NCBI RefSeq assembly: GCF_013378445.1 | Contig: NZ_JABXYK010000002.1 | Location: forward strand, 372,001-436,000 | DNA from: Mycoplana rhizolycopersici | Lineage (GTDB): Bacteria; Pseudomonadota; Alphaproteobacteria; Rhizobiales; Rhizobiaceae | DNA length: 64,000 nucleotides | Direction: 5' to 3' | In this document: in pieces, positions 34,161 through 42,249 of the stretch | Layout of the letters: every line of letters starts with the position of its first letter | How positions within the stretch are numbered: position 1 is the stretch's first letter | The notes under the pieces: model-generated | Database searches by the model: none | What the model was told of the DNA's origin: nothing | What the model saw: only the letters and a program-made list of their open reading frames with translations | Position numbers and translations under genes: made by a program

Positions 34161-34982
34161 ATGGCTGATGTGGTCCAGTTGCACAAATCCGAGGGCAACA
34201 GCTTGCTGTCGGAGGAGCGCCATGACGCGGTCCTGCGCCTGACGCTTGCCAATCCGCCGGCAAATGCTCTCTCGATTGCCCTGATGGAGGCCCTTTCAGG
34301 CGCGCTGGACAAGGCTGCGACCGACGATGGCATTCGCGTGGTGGTGCTGGCGGCGACAGGCAGCCTCTTCTCCGCCGGCCACGATCTGAAGGAAATGACG
34401 GCGCATCGCGCGGATGCCGACGGCGGCCGGGCCTTCTTCGAAAAGACGATGCGCATGTGCGCCGACCTGATGCTGAAGATCGCCGGGCTGCCGCAGCCGG
34501 TGATCGCCGAAATCGACGGGCTGGCCACGGCGGCCGGTTGCCAGCTTGTGGCAACGGCCGATCTGGCGATCTGCACCGACACATCCACCTTCTGCACGCC
34601 CGGCGTCAATATCGGCCTTTTCTGCTCGACCCCGATGGTGGCGGTGACACGCGCGGCCCATCCCAAGCAGGCGATGGAGATGCTTTTGACCGGGGAGACG
34701 ATCGACGCGTCGACCGCAAAGGATTTCGGTCTCGTCAATCGCATCGTGCCGAAACAGTATCTGCGCCAGGTGGTCGACAAATATGCGGCTGTCATCGCCT
34801 CGAAGTCGCCCGAGGCGCTGCGGATCGGCAAAGCCGCCTACCGCGCTCAGGCCGGTTTGCCCTTGCCCGAGGCCTACGACAAGGCCATTTCCATCATGGT
34901 CGACAACATGCTGCGCGACGACGCCCGGGAAGGCATCGGCGCGTTTCTGGAAAAGCGGATGCCGGACTGGAAGGTGACCTGA
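34161..34982 (+). CDS. enoyl-CoA hydratase/isomerase family, catalytic glutamates absent
   Basis: A 273-residue crotonase-fold protein, ECHDC3-like. The oxyanion-hole segment GSLFSAGHDLKEM and second hole region GLATAAGCQLVATADLAICT are present. At the two positions that carry catalytic Glu in enoyl-CoA hydratase, this protein has Gln (GCQLVA) and Gly (FCTPGVN), so hydration is unlikely; another crotonase reaction, or none, is expected. ATG 34161 has GGAG eight bases upstream (34131 possible). Divergent from the PaaI thioesterase. Confidence 0.85.
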   Translation: MADVVQLHKSEGNSLLSEERHDAVLRLTLANPPANALSIALMEALSGALDKAATDDGIRVVVLAATGSLFSAGHDLKEMTAHRADADGGRAFFEKTMRMCADLMLKIAGLPQPVIAEIDGLATAAGCQLVATADLAICTDTSTFCTPGVNIGLFCSTPMVAVTRAAHPKQAMEMLLTGETIDASTAKDFGLVNRIVPKQYLRQVVDKYAAVIASKSPEALRIGKAAYRAQAGLPLPEAYDKAISIMVDNMLRDDAREGIGAFLEKRMPDWKVT

Positions 34983-35242
34983 CTACCCGTAGCGGTACCG
35001 GCAGGCGGCAATTTCGATTTGCTGGTTCGCTTCGGAGCAGGTGATACGATAGACGAGCCGGTGCTCCTGCGTGATCCGGCGTGACCAGAACCCTTTCAGT
35101 TCGCCGCTTAGCGGTTCTGGCTTGCCAAGGCCGGAGAACGGCGTTCGTTGGCACTCGCGGATCAATACGAGGAGCTTTCCAAGCGTCTTTCGATCGTGTT
35201 CGTGAGGTCTTCCCATCCCCGCGTCGAAAAGCAGGGCTTCAC
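34983..35242 (-). pseudogene. yoeB: yoeB toxin gene broken by a frameshift
   Basis: YoeB is a ribosome-dependent mRNA interferase. The frame begins at GTG 35242 (KPCFSTRGWEDLTNT) overlapping the antitoxin stop, but continues to a stop as IERRLESSSY. The rest of YoeB (DRKTLGKLLVLIRECQRTPF, then SGELKGFWSRRITQEHRLVY, ending CRYRYG) lies in another frame. Compared with the family spacing between WED and DRK (about 21 bases), only 11 remain, so roughly 10 bases are lost near 35190-35210. The toxin should be inactive unless the tail is made from an internal start. Confidence 0.8.
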
Positions 35243-35511
35243 CGGCGCGCGGCCGCCACAAGCACGTCCATGGTCCGGGGCGTTCCCCTGTCGTAATCGA
35301 GCTCCTTCACCGATTGTAGAAGCCGGTCGCGGTTTGCCGGACTGGCGAGCAGGTGCATCGTTTCTTTCCAGCTCTCGAAATCGGCGAGCGACATCACGAC
35401 CATGGGTTCGCGGTTCTGTCGGGTGACGATCAGTTCGTCGTGGTCGTTTTCGATCTGGTCGAAGTGCTTGGCGATGTTGGCGCGCAGCTCGGAAAGGCTG
35501 ACGATTTTCAT
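35239..35511 (-). CDS. yefM: YefM/Phd-family antitoxin
   Basis: A 90-residue antitoxin. The start MKIVSLSELRANIAKHFDQI and VTRQNREPMVVMSLADFESW are hallmarks of the Phd/YefM DNA-binding fold; the C-terminal part (YDRGTPRTMDVLVAAARR) would wrap the toxin. Its stop overlaps the toxin start. A palindromic operator sits at 35523-35540. It remains intact although its toxin partner is frameshifted. Confidence 0.87.
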   Translation of the reverse strand: MKIVSLSELRANIAKHFDQIENDHDELIVTRQNREPMVVMSLADFESWKETMHLLASPANRDRLLQSVKELDYDRGTPRTMDVLVAAARR

Positions 35512-35522
35512 GTCGCGGATCC

Positions 35523-35540
35523 TGTACGTATCTTTGTACA
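35523..35540. promoter_or_regulatory. YefM operator
   Basis: TGTACGTATCTTTGTACA has TGTAC/GTACA arms. TGTACA is the core of known YefM operators, so the antitoxin probably represses its own gene here. Confidence 0.65.
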
Positions 35541-35568
35541 TGCAGGGATTGGGTTCCAGGTGCAACGA

Positions 35569-36405
35569 CTAGCCCAGCCGCAGCACCAGCACGCCGGCGG
35601 CGATCGTCGCTCCGGCAATGTAGCGCCAGATGCTCGCCTTTTCCTTCAGGAAGACGACGGAGATGATGAGGGCGAAGAGGATCGCGGTCTCGCGTAGTGC
35701 TGCGACCGTCGCCACCGGCGCCTTCGTCATCGCCCAGAGCGCCAGGCCGTAGGAGGCGATCGACCCGCCGCCGCCGATCAGCCCGCGTTTCCAGTTCCGC
35801 CGGACATGGTTCGTCACGACGTCGAGCCCGCGCTTCCAGATTGCCCACGAAAACAGAAGCACCGGCGGCAGGAGCGCCATCCACAGCGTATAGGAGATCG
35901 CGTTGCCGGAGGCGCGCGCGCCCGCGCCGTCGACGAAGGTGTAGCAGGCGATGACGCAGGCATTGGCCAGCGCCAGGATGAAGGCATGCTTTCCGCCGTG
36001 ACGGCTTTCGAAGGCCAGCGTCAGCACCCCGCCGCAGATGATGAGGATTCCTGTCATCGCGCCGGGGGAGAGATGTTCGCCGAGCACGAAGCCGCTGGTC
36101 GAGGCGACGATCAGCGGGGCAGCACCGCGCATCAGCGGGTAGACGAGGCCGATGTCGCCGGCCCGGTATGCCGCAGCAACCAGCTGGAAATAGGCGAACT
36201 GGAAGACTGCCGAAACGGCGATGAAGGGCCAGGAGGCCGGGGCCGGCAGCGGAACGAAGGGCAGGAAGGCAAGGCCGAAGACGCCAGCGCCGAGGGCGAT
36301 CATCGCCGCATCCAGCGACTTGTCGGTACCAGCCTTGACCATCGCATTCCAGGTCGCATGGAGCGCCGCGCCGAGCAGCACAAGCGCAATCACGTCTATC
36401 GGCAC
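35569..36405 (-). CDS. EamA/DMT-family transporter
   Basis: A 278-residue membrane protein with ten predicted helices in two EamA repeats (AAYRAGDIGLVYPLMRGAAP in the first; APVATVAALRETAILFALII in the second). Such drug/metabolite transporters export amino acids or small molecules. GTG 36405 is preferred because GAGG lies about eight bases upstream and a membrane helix follows at once; the longer frame to 36576 starts with an unlikely arginine-rich leader. Confidence 0.82.
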   Translation of the reverse strand: MPIDVIALVLLGAALHATWNAMVKAGTDKSLDAAMIALGAGVFGLAFLPFVPLPAPASWPFIAVSAVFQFAYFQLVAAAYRAGDIGLVYPLMRGAAPLIVASTSGFVLGEHLSPGAMTGILIICGGVLTLAFESRHGGKHAFILALANACVIACYTFVDGAGARASGNAISYTLWMALLPPVLLFSWAIWKRGLDVVTNHVRRNWKRGLIGGGGSIASYGLALWAMTKAPVATVAALRETAILFALIISVVFLKEKASIWRYIAGATIAAGVLVLRLG

Positions 36406-36669
36406 GGAAGAACCTCGGTCTGTTCGGTTGGGGCTGGAAAGGCGACGGGCGGCAGACACTTCATCTGCCGAAACGGACGCATTTGCAACGGAGTGCGCAG
36501 CCGATGCCGCAGAAAAAATGCCCACCTCTCCGCACCGGGACGGGCTGGTGCGCGTGGTTGCGCCGCACGGTCGCAATCGTGGCGGAAATAACGTATCATG
36601 TACGGACGAAACGGATCGGGAGTGCGGGCACGGGGCGCCTCGCCGTCACGATAGCCCCGGGAGGCTTCG

Positions 36670-37116
36670 ATGAACCACGATCATTACGCAAGCGGCTACA
36701 CCCGCAAGATCTTGCGCTCGGTGCACACGATCGCCGTCGTCGGTGCCTCGCCCAACCGGTCGCGCCCAAGCCACAGTGCCATGGATTTCCTGATCGCCAA
36801 GGGGTACCGCGTGATACCGGTCAACCCCGGGCATGCCGGCAAGGAAATCCTCGGCCAGACGGTGGTGGCGCACCTGTGCGACATCGAGGAGCCCGTCGAC
36901 ATGGTCGACGTCTTCCGCGCTCCCTCGCAACTTTCCGCGGTGGTGGACGAGGTGCTTGCGCTTGATCGTCGCCCGGCGGTGATATGGGGCGAGTTTGGCG
37001 TTCGCGACGATGCGGCGGCCGAAAAGGCGGAGGCTGCCGGCCTGCAGGTGGTGATGGATCGTTCGCCGGTCGCCGAGTTTCCGGCGCGGACGCGCGTCGC
37101 AGCGATGTCCGCCTGA
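36670..37116 (+). CDS. CoA-binding domain protein, copy 1
   Basis: A 148-residue Rossmann-fold CoA-binding protein (YccU-like): TIAVVGASPNRSRPSHSAMD, GYRVIPVNPGHAGKEILGQT, DMVDVFRAPSQLSAVVDEVL and VIWGEFGVRDDAAAEKAEAA. These domains bind CoA but lack a catalytic partner here; the role of free-standing members is not known. It has a closely related tandem copy at 37186. Confidence 0.85.
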   Translation: MNHDHYASGYTRKILRSVHTIAVVGASPNRSRPSHSAMDFLIAKGYRVIPVNPGHAGKEILGQTVVAHLCDIEEPVDMVDVFRAPSQLSAVVDEVLALDRRPAVIWGEFGVRDDAAAEKAEAAGLQVVMDRSPVAEFPARTRVAAMSA

Positions 37117-37185
37117 CCCGACGTCAATCGCGTATTGACAAGTCCGCCTGCCGTTCCATGTTGCTGTCAGCATGACGGAGGCCGG

Positions 37186-37614
37186 ATGAATCACGACAGC
37201 TACGCCGACTACTACCTGGCCGATATCCTGCGTGACATGCGCGTGATTGCGCTGGTCGGCGCCTCACCCAATCCGGAGCGCCCCAGCAACCGCGTCATGG
37301 CCTTCCTTCTGCGCAAGGGCTATCGGGTGATTCCCGTCAATCCGGGCCAGGCCGGCAAGGAGATTCACGGCCAGCTGGTCCATGCGCGCCTTGCGGATAT
37401 TTCCGAGCCGATCGACATGGTGGACGTCTTCCGGGCCGCGAGCGCGCTGCCCGCCCTCGTCGATGAAGTGCTGGCCTTGAACCCGCTGCCGAAGGTCATC
37501 TGGGGGCAGTTGTCCGTTCGCGACGACCGTGCTGCCGAACGCGCGGAGGCTGCCGGCATCAAGGTGGTCATGGACCGCTGCCCGGCCATCGAATATCCCC
37601 GGCTGATCGGCTGA
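37186..37614 (+). CDS. CoA-binding domain protein, copy 2
   Basis: A 142-residue paralogue of the previous gene, sharing the same order of motifs (VIALVGASPNPERPSNRVMA, GYRVIPVNPGQAGKEIHGQL, DMVDVFRAASALPALVDEVL, DRCPAIEYPRLIG). By eye about 60% identical. ATG 37186 starts MNHDSYADYYLADIL, parallel to copy 1. A TTGACA at 37135-37140 suggests it can have its own promoter. It lies upstream of metY. Confidence 0.85.
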   Translation: MNHDSYADYYLADILRDMRVIALVGASPNPERPSNRVMAFLLRKGYRVIPVNPGQAGKEIHGQLVHARLADISEPIDMVDVFRAASALPALVDEVLALNPLPKVIWGQLSVRDDRAAERAEAAGIKVVMDRCPAIEYPRLIG

Positions 37615-37738
37615 TCGGCTGACGCTGCGGCGGAGCGGCCAACGTAAATCGCTCGAGGCTCGCTCCGGTGCGTGCGGGTTGTGGATGTGGAGCGGAAAGC
37701 TGTTTCCGGTTGCGGCCCACATTCGACAAATTCTTTCT

Positions 37739-37875
37739 TTGACCGCCATTGATTGCTCTGGAATAGTGCCGGTCCGGACGCCCGGGTTGCTGGCCAAGTA
37801 TGCTCCGGGCGCTGGCTAAGGTTTTGAAAAAGGCGCGTTTTACCGGTGGAGGATCGCGCCATACGGGAGGTTTAC
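37739..37875 (+). promoter_or_regulatory. metY promoter and structured leader
   Basis: -35 TTGACC (37739-37744), 17-bp spacer, -10 AATAGT (37762-37767). The leader of about 100 bases folds: CGCCCGG (37779-37785) pairs with CCGGGCG (37805-37811); loop bases GGCCA (37792-37796) can pair with TGGCT (37813-37817), giving an H-type pseudoknot. A second hairpin GGCGCG...CGCGCC (37833-37860) ends just before the ribosome site GGGAGG. This layout suggests a riboswitch-like leader, but the known SAM-II consensus is not matched. Confidence 0.45.
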
Positions 37876-39159
37876 ATGACGAAGAACAAGCCGGGCTTCT
37901 CGACGCTCGCAATCCATGCAGGTGCAGCACCAGATCCCACGACCGGTGCACGTGCGACGCCGATCTACCAGACCACGAGCTTCGTCTTCAACGATACCGA
38001 TCATGCCGCCTCGCTCTTCGGCCTGCAGGCGTTCGGCAATATCTATACGCGCATCATGAACCCGACGCAGGCGGTTCTGGAGGAGCGCGTCGCCGCGCTC
38101 GAGGGCGGCACTGCAGCGCTCGCCGTCGCATCCGGCCATGCCGCGCAACTGCTGGTCTTCCACACGCTGATGCGTCCGGGTGACAATTTCGTCGCCGCCC
38201 GCAAGCTCTATGGCGGCTCCATCAACCAGTTCGGCCATTCCTTCGCAAACTTCGACTGGCACGTGCGCTGGGCCGATACCGACAAGCTCGAGACCTTCGA
38301 GAGCCAGATCGACGAACGGACGAAGGCGATCTTCATCGAGAGCCTCGCAAATCCGGGCGGCACCTTCGTCGATATCGCGGCGATTGCCGAAATCGCTCAC
38401 AGGCATGGCCTGCCGCTGGTGGTCGACAACACCATGGCGACGCCGTATCTCGTCCGCCCGTTCGAACACGGGGCCGACATCGTCGTTCATTCGCTGACCA
38501 AGTTCCTCGGCGGCCACGGTAATTCGATGGGCGGCATCATAGTCGATGGCGGCACCTTCGACTGGTCGACTTCGGGTAAGTATCCGGCCCTTTCCGAACC
38601 GCGCCCAGAATATGCCGGCATCGTGCTGCACCAGACCTTCGGCAATTTCGCGTTTGCCATCGCCTGCCGCGTGCTCGGCCTGCGCGATCTCGGCCCGGCG
38701 ATCTCGCCCTTCAACGCCTTCCAGATCATCACCGGCATTGAGACGCTGCCGCTGCGCATGCAGCGCCACTGCGACAACGCGCTGGCCGTGGCGAAATGGT
38801 TGAAGACGAACGACAAGGTCTCCTGGGTCAACTATTCCGGCCTTGAGAGCGACCCCAACCACGCCCTGCAGAAGCGCTACGCGCCGAACGGCGCCGGCGC
38901 CGTCTTCACCTTCGGTCTGAAGGGCGGCTACGACGCGGGCAAGCGCTTCGTCGAGGGGCTGGAGATGATCTCGCATCTCGCCAATATCGGTGATACCCGC
39001 TCCCTTGTGATCCATCCGGCCTCCACCACCCACCGCCAGCTCTCGCCGGAACAGCAGACGGCAGCCGGCGCCGGCCCCGATGTCGTCCGCTTGTCGATCG
39101 GCATCGAGGACGCGGCCGACATCATCGCGGATATCGAGCAGGCCCTGGCGAAGGCCTGA
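37876..39159 (+). CDS. metY: O-acetylhomoserine sulfhydrylase
   Basis: A 427-residue PLP enzyme of methionine/cysteine synthesis that adds sulfide to O-acetylhomoserine. Family motifs: TLAIHAGAAPDPTTGARATP, YTRIMNPTQAVLEERVAALE, the PLP lysine in HSLTKFLGGHGNSMGG (about residue 212), and VRLSIGIEDAADIIADIEQA. Length (about 430) and the SINQFGHSFANFDWHVRW segment fit MetY better than MetZ. ATG 37876 has GGGAGG upstream. Confidence 0.92.
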   Translation: MTKNKPGFSTLAIHAGAAPDPTTGARATPIYQTTSFVFNDTDHAASLFGLQAFGNIYTRIMNPTQAVLEERVAALEGGTAALAVASGHAAQLLVFHTLMRPGDNFVAARKLYGGSINQFGHSFANFDWHVRWADTDKLETFESQIDERTKAIFIESLANPGGTFVDIAAIAEIAHRHGLPLVVDNTMATPYLVRPFEHGADIVVHSLTKFLGGHGNSMGGIIVDGGTFDWSTSGKYPALSEPRPEYAGIVLHQTFGNFAFAIACRVLGLRDLGPAISPFNAFQIITGIETLPLRMQRHCDNALAVAKWLKTNDKVSWVNYSGLESDPNHALQKRYAPNGAGAVFTFGLKGGYDAGKRFVEGLEMISHLANIGDTRSLVIHPASTTHRQLSPEQQTAAGAGPDVVRLSIGIEDAADIIADIEQALAKA

Positions 39160-39245
39160 TGCAATTCGCCAATAACGTCGGCATTTGAGGCGATCCATCT
39201 CGTTATGCCGACGCTCTGGACGCAGCCGGAGATCGTTGGCGTCCT

Positions 39246-39275
39246 TACCCCGACAAGCGTCGTCTTGTCGGGGTA
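39246..39275. repeat. palindromic hairpin TACCCCGACAAG
   Basis: TACCCCGACAAG and CTTGTCGGGGTA form a perfect 12-bp stem around CGTCGT. It may serve as a metY transcription stop, but the T-run is missing; more likely a dispersed palindrome. Confidence 0.6.
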
Positions 39276-39398
39276 TCCACCTGCCAGCGAAGGCTTCCGG
39301 GGTATGGCCGCCGTCGTCCGGTTTCAAGGTGCGAACGAACGGTTCATTCAGCCTCCGTTCTCCGAACAGCCCATCCAGCGGGTTGATCGAGGTGACCA

Positions 39399-39432
39399 TT
39401 GACAGCGATTTAATATCCGTTATTCTGGATAT
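39399..39432 (+). promoter_or_regulatory. arsR promoter with ArsR-type operator
   Basis: -35 TTGACA (39399-39404), 16-bp spacer, -10 TATTCT (39421-39426). An inverted repeat ATATCC(39413-39418)...GGATAT(39427-39432) covers the -10, a natural ArsR site. The start of transcription falls at about 39433, on the ATG, so the mRNA may lack a leader. Confidence 0.6.
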
Positions 39433-39786
39433 ATGGATAGCATCACAGCAATCGCGGCGCTCGCCGCACTCGCCCAGTCCACGAGACTCGAGACGTTCCG
39501 GCTTCTCGTCCGGCACGAGCCCGAAGGCGTGCCTGCCGGCGAACTCGCCCGGCTTCTCGACGTTCCGCAGAACACGATGTCCGCGCATCTTGCGACGCTG
39601 TCGCGCTCGGGCCTCGTGACAAGCGAGCGGCACAGCCGCTCGATCATCTACCGGGCGGACCTCCAGGGATTGCGCGAGCTGACGCTCTTCCTTTTGAAGG
39701 ACTGTTGCGGCGGCTCGACCGAACTCTGTGCGCCCCTGATCGCTGAACTCACGCCTTGCTGTGCGCCCGAGGTAAAGCCGTCATGA
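39433..39786 (+). CDS. arsR: ArsR-family arsenic-responsive repressor
   Basis: A 117-residue winged-helix repressor. The DNA-binding region is VPAGELARLLDVPQNTMSAH (about residues 36-55). Metal-binding cysteines are at the C-terminal side: KDCCGGSTELC and TPCCAPE, as in ArsR types that use C-terminal cysteine pairs to bind As(III). It heads the arsenic operon and should release the operator when arsenite binds. Its TGA overlaps the next ATG. Confidence 0.9.
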   Translation: MDSITAIAALAALAQSTRLETFRLLVRHEPEGVPAGELARLLDVPQNTMSAHLATLSRSGLVTSERHSRSIIYRADLQGLRELTLFLLKDCCGGSTELCAPLIAELTPCCAPEVKPS

Positions 39787-40223
39787 GCGAGATCCGGCTG
39801 GAGCCAGTCCCGGGTAGCGATGTCGGACTGAAGCTGGCGCTGTCGATTTCCGGTCTGCCGACGGAAGACCTCGAGTTTCCGGGGCGCACGTTTTTCAGGG
39901 CGGTTTCCTCCGACGGCGGCACGGTTGGCTACGCGGGCATGGAGGGATGCGGCGACGCGGTCCTGATCAGGTCGATGGTCATCCTACCCGAACATCGCCG
40001 CAAGGCATTCGGCAGATCGCTGACGAGGGAAACGCTGAAAGCCGTCACGGACGGCGCGGCAGTCTTTCTGGCGACGACGACCGCAGTCGCGTTCTTCAAA
40101 AAGCTCGGCTTTGTCGTGGTCGAGCGAGGCGATGTCCCACCTGCCGTTCTCGCAACCCGGCAGCTTTCAGCCATCTGTCCGGCATCGGCCACCATCATGA
40201 AGCTCAGCAGACCTCCGATCTAA
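39783..40223 (+). CDS. ArsN2-like GNAT N-acetyltransferase
   Basis: A 146-residue GNAT protein. MVILPEHRRKAFGRSLTRET carries the acetyl-CoA pyrophosphate loop (HRRKAFGR), followed by FLATTTAVAFFKKLGFVVVE. Within ars operons this type (ArsN2) is thought to acetylate arsenic-containing compounds such as arsinothricin-like molecules; the function is inferred from context. Start overlaps the arsR stop. Confidence 0.75.
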   Translation: MSEIRLEPVPGSDVGLKLALSISGLPTEDLEFPGRTFFRAVSSDGGTVGYAGMEGCGDAVLIRSMVILPEHRRKAFGRSLTRETLKAVTDGAAVFLATTTAVAFFKKLGFVVVERGDVPPAVLATRQLSAICPASATIMKLSRPPI

Positions 40224-40238
40224 CCACGGACCACGACC

Positions 40239-40766
40239 ATGATCGACAAGACCTACAACGAGCTCTTCTTGTGCACGGGCAACTCCGCTCGCTCCATTCT
40301 CGCCGAATCCATCCGCACCAAGGAAGGCGGCGGACGGTTCAAAGCCTATTCGGCAGGCAGCCAGCCGAAGGGCGAAGTCAATCCTCACGCGCTGAAGGAA
40401 CTGAAGGCCCTTGGCTATCCGGCCGAAGGTTTCTCCTCCAAGAGCTGGGACGTCTTTGCCAAGCCCGGCGCGCCCGAAATGGATTTCATCTTCACCGTCT
40501 GTGACAGCGCGCACGGCGAGGCCTGCCCGGTCTGGATCGGGCATCCGATGACGGCGCACTGGGGTGTCGAAGATCCCGCCGCCGTTACCGGCTCGGAAGT
40601 GGAAATCCAGCGGGCCTTCGCCCAAACCGCGCGCTTCCTGAAGAACCGCATCATGGTCTTCTTGAGCCTTCCGCTGGCTTCGATCGACCGCCTGGCGCTC
40701 GAAACGAAGCTCCGCCAGATCGGCACTATGGAAGGCTCGACGACAAGCCAGGGGAAGTCCGCCTGA
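40239..40766 (+). CDS. arsC: arsenate reductase, low-molecular-weight phosphatase type
   Basis: A 175-residue enzyme that reduces arsenate to arsenite. P-loop CTGNSARS (residues 12-19) is the LMW tyrosine-phosphatase signature with the nucleophilic cysteine; CDSAHGEACPVW (about 88-99) supplies the second and third cysteines of the thioredoxin-coupled type. It is followed at once by the ACR3 pump that exports the product. Confidence 0.88.
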   Translation: MIDKTYNELFLCTGNSARSILAESIRTKEGGGRFKAYSAGSQPKGEVNPHALKELKALGYPAEGFSSKSWDVFAKPGAPEMDFIFTVCDSAHGEACPVWIGHPMTAHWGVEDPAAVTGSEVEIQRAFAQTARFLKNRIMVFLSLPLASIDRLALETKLRQIGTMEGSTTSQGKSA

Positions 40767-41824
40767 TGTCCGCGTTTGAACGCTACCTGACCATCTGGGT
40801 CTTTCTCTGCATCGTCGTCGGCGTCGCCCTCGGCCATTTGATGCCCGGTGTTTTCCAGCTCATCGGCGCGGCCGAGATCGCGAAGGTCAACTTGCCCGTC
40901 GCCATCCTGATCTGGCTGATGATCATCCCGATGCTCGTCAGGATCGATTTCCGCTCGCTTTCGCAGGTGAGCACCTATTGGCGTGGCATCGGCGTCACCC
41001 TGTTCATCAACTGGGCGGTCAAGCCGTTTTCCATGGCGCTGCTCGGATGGCTGTTCATCGGATGGCTGTTTCGTCCCTATCTGCCTGCCGACCAGATCGA
41101 CTCCTACATCGCGGGCCTGATCATCCTTGCGGCTGCACCCTGTACCGCGATGGTGTTCGTCTGGAGCAACCTGACGCGCGGCGAGCCGCTGTTCACGCTG
41201 TCGCAGGTCGCCCTCAACGATGCGATCATGGTCGTCGCCTTCGCGCCGATCGTCGGGCTGCTGCTCGGGCTGTCGGCGATCACCGTGCCGTGGGACACGC
41301 TCGTTCTGTCGGTCGTCCTCTACATCGTCGTCCCCGTCATCATCGCGCAGGTCCTGAGAAGGCGCCTGACCGCCGACGGGACGACGAAGGCGCTGGACGC
41401 CATGCTTGCGAAACTGCAGCCGCTTTCGCTTGTGGCGCTGCTGGCGACGCTCATCCTCCTCTTCGGCTTCCAGGGCGAGCAGATCATCGCGCAGCCGACG
41501 ATCATCGCGTTGCTGGCGGTTCCTATCCTGATCCAGGTCTATTTCAACTCGGGGCTCGCCTATCTCCTGAACCGGATGTCGGGCGAGCGCCATTGCGTCG
41601 CCGGGCCCTCGGCACTGATCGGCGCCAGCAACTTCTTCGAACTCGCGGTCGCGGCTGCCATCAGCCTGTTCGGCTTCCAGTCCGGCGCAGCACTGGCGAC
41701 GGTCGTGGGCGTGCTCATCGAGGTTCCCGTGATGCTCACGGTCGTCTGGGCCGTGAACCGCACCAAGGGCTGGTACGAGGCGGCCCCCGCCGTCTCCCGG
41801 AACACCATCACCGAAAGGACATGA
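40766..41824 (+). CDS. acr3: ACR3-family arsenite efflux permease
   Basis: A 352-residue inner-membrane carrier with ten helices. Typical motifs are present: LPVAILIWLMIIPMLVRIDF, LAAAPCTAMVFVWSNL with the essential membrane cysteine, and LAYLLNRMSGERHCVAGPSA, GASNFFELAVAAAISLFG. It expels arsenite driven by the proton gradient. Its ATG follows arsC by overlapping the last base; stop overlaps an ATG of the next gene. Confidence 0.93.
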   Translation: MSAFERYLTIWVFLCIVVGVALGHLMPGVFQLIGAAEIAKVNLPVAILIWLMIIPMLVRIDFRSLSQVSTYWRGIGVTLFINWAVKPFSMALLGWLFIGWLFRPYLPADQIDSYIAGLIILAAAPCTAMVFVWSNLTRGEPLFTLSQVALNDAIMVVAFAPIVGLLLGLSAITVPWDTLVLSVVLYIVVPVIIAQVLRRRLTADGTTKALDAMLAKLQPLSLVALLATLILLFGFQGEQIIAQPTIIALLAVPILIQVYFNSGLAYLLNRMSGERHCVAGPSALIGASNFFELAVAAAISLFGFQSGAALATVVGVLIEVPVMLTVVWAVNRTKGWYEAAPAVSRNTITERT

Positions 41825-41826
41825 CA

Positions 41827-42249
41827 ATGGACGTCACCATCTATCACAACCCCGCCTGCGGCACGTCCCGCAACACGCTGGAAATGATCCGCGCCGCCGG
41901 GATCGAGCCGACCGTGATCGAGTATCTTGCTACTCCGCCCTCGCGCGGGGAGCTGGCGAAGATGATCGCCGATGCGGGATTGTCCGTCCGGCAGGCGATC
42001 CGCGAGAAGGGGACGCCATATGCGGATCTGGGCCTCGACGATCCGAAGCTGACCGACGAGCAGTTGCTCGACGCGATGCTGAAGGACCCGATCCTCATCA
42101 ACCGTCCGTTCGTCGTCACGCCGCTCGGCACCAGACTCGCGCGCCCCTCGGAGGTTGTACTCGCCATCCTGCCCGATGCCTTCAAGGGCGCCTTCTTCAA
42201 GGAGGACGGCGAGCAGGTCCTCGATCAGGAGGGCAAGCGGATTGTCTGA
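41827..42249 (+). CDS. arsenate reductase, glutaredoxin-coupled type
   Basis: A 140-residue ArsC of the Escherichia coli plasmid R773 type: [15 protein letters not shown] with the single catalytic cysteine (about residue 10), [20 protein letters not shown] with conserved RP/R residues. It reduces arsenate with glutaredoxin. The operon therefore has two unrelated arsenate reductases. ATG 41827 fits the GGA site best; 41821 is possible. Confidence 0.9.
   Translation: MDVTIYHNPACGTSRNTLEMIRAAGIEPTVIEYLATPPSRGELAKMIADAGLSVRQAIREKGTPYADLGLDDPKLTDEQLLDAMLKDPILINRPFVVTPLGTRLARPSEVVLAILPDAFKGAFFKEDGEQVLDQEGKRIV

Larger units (their letters stand above)
39160..39432. other. metY-arsR gap with hairpin and arsR promoter
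   Basis: 273 bases without a credible gene. It carries a perfect 12-bp hairpin (39246-39275) and the arsR promoter/operator (39399-39432). The minus frame at about 39280-39395 has some coding look (PLDGLFGERRLNEPF), possibly a decayed gene fragment. Confidence 0.4.

Noticed and set aside
35162-35884. 240-codon minus-strand frame across the EamA gene end and yefM
   Set aside because: Only its last part corresponds to the YoeB start; the rest is a shadow of the transporter and antitoxin genes.
37615-37875. Classic SAM-II riboswitch upstream of metY
   Set aside because: The conserved TTGCAGC/GCTAAA elements are not found; only a generic pseudoknot-like fold is possible.
37840-39633. 597-codon minus-strand frame across metY
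   Set aside because: Antisense to a well-conserved enzyme; it merely reflects high GC.
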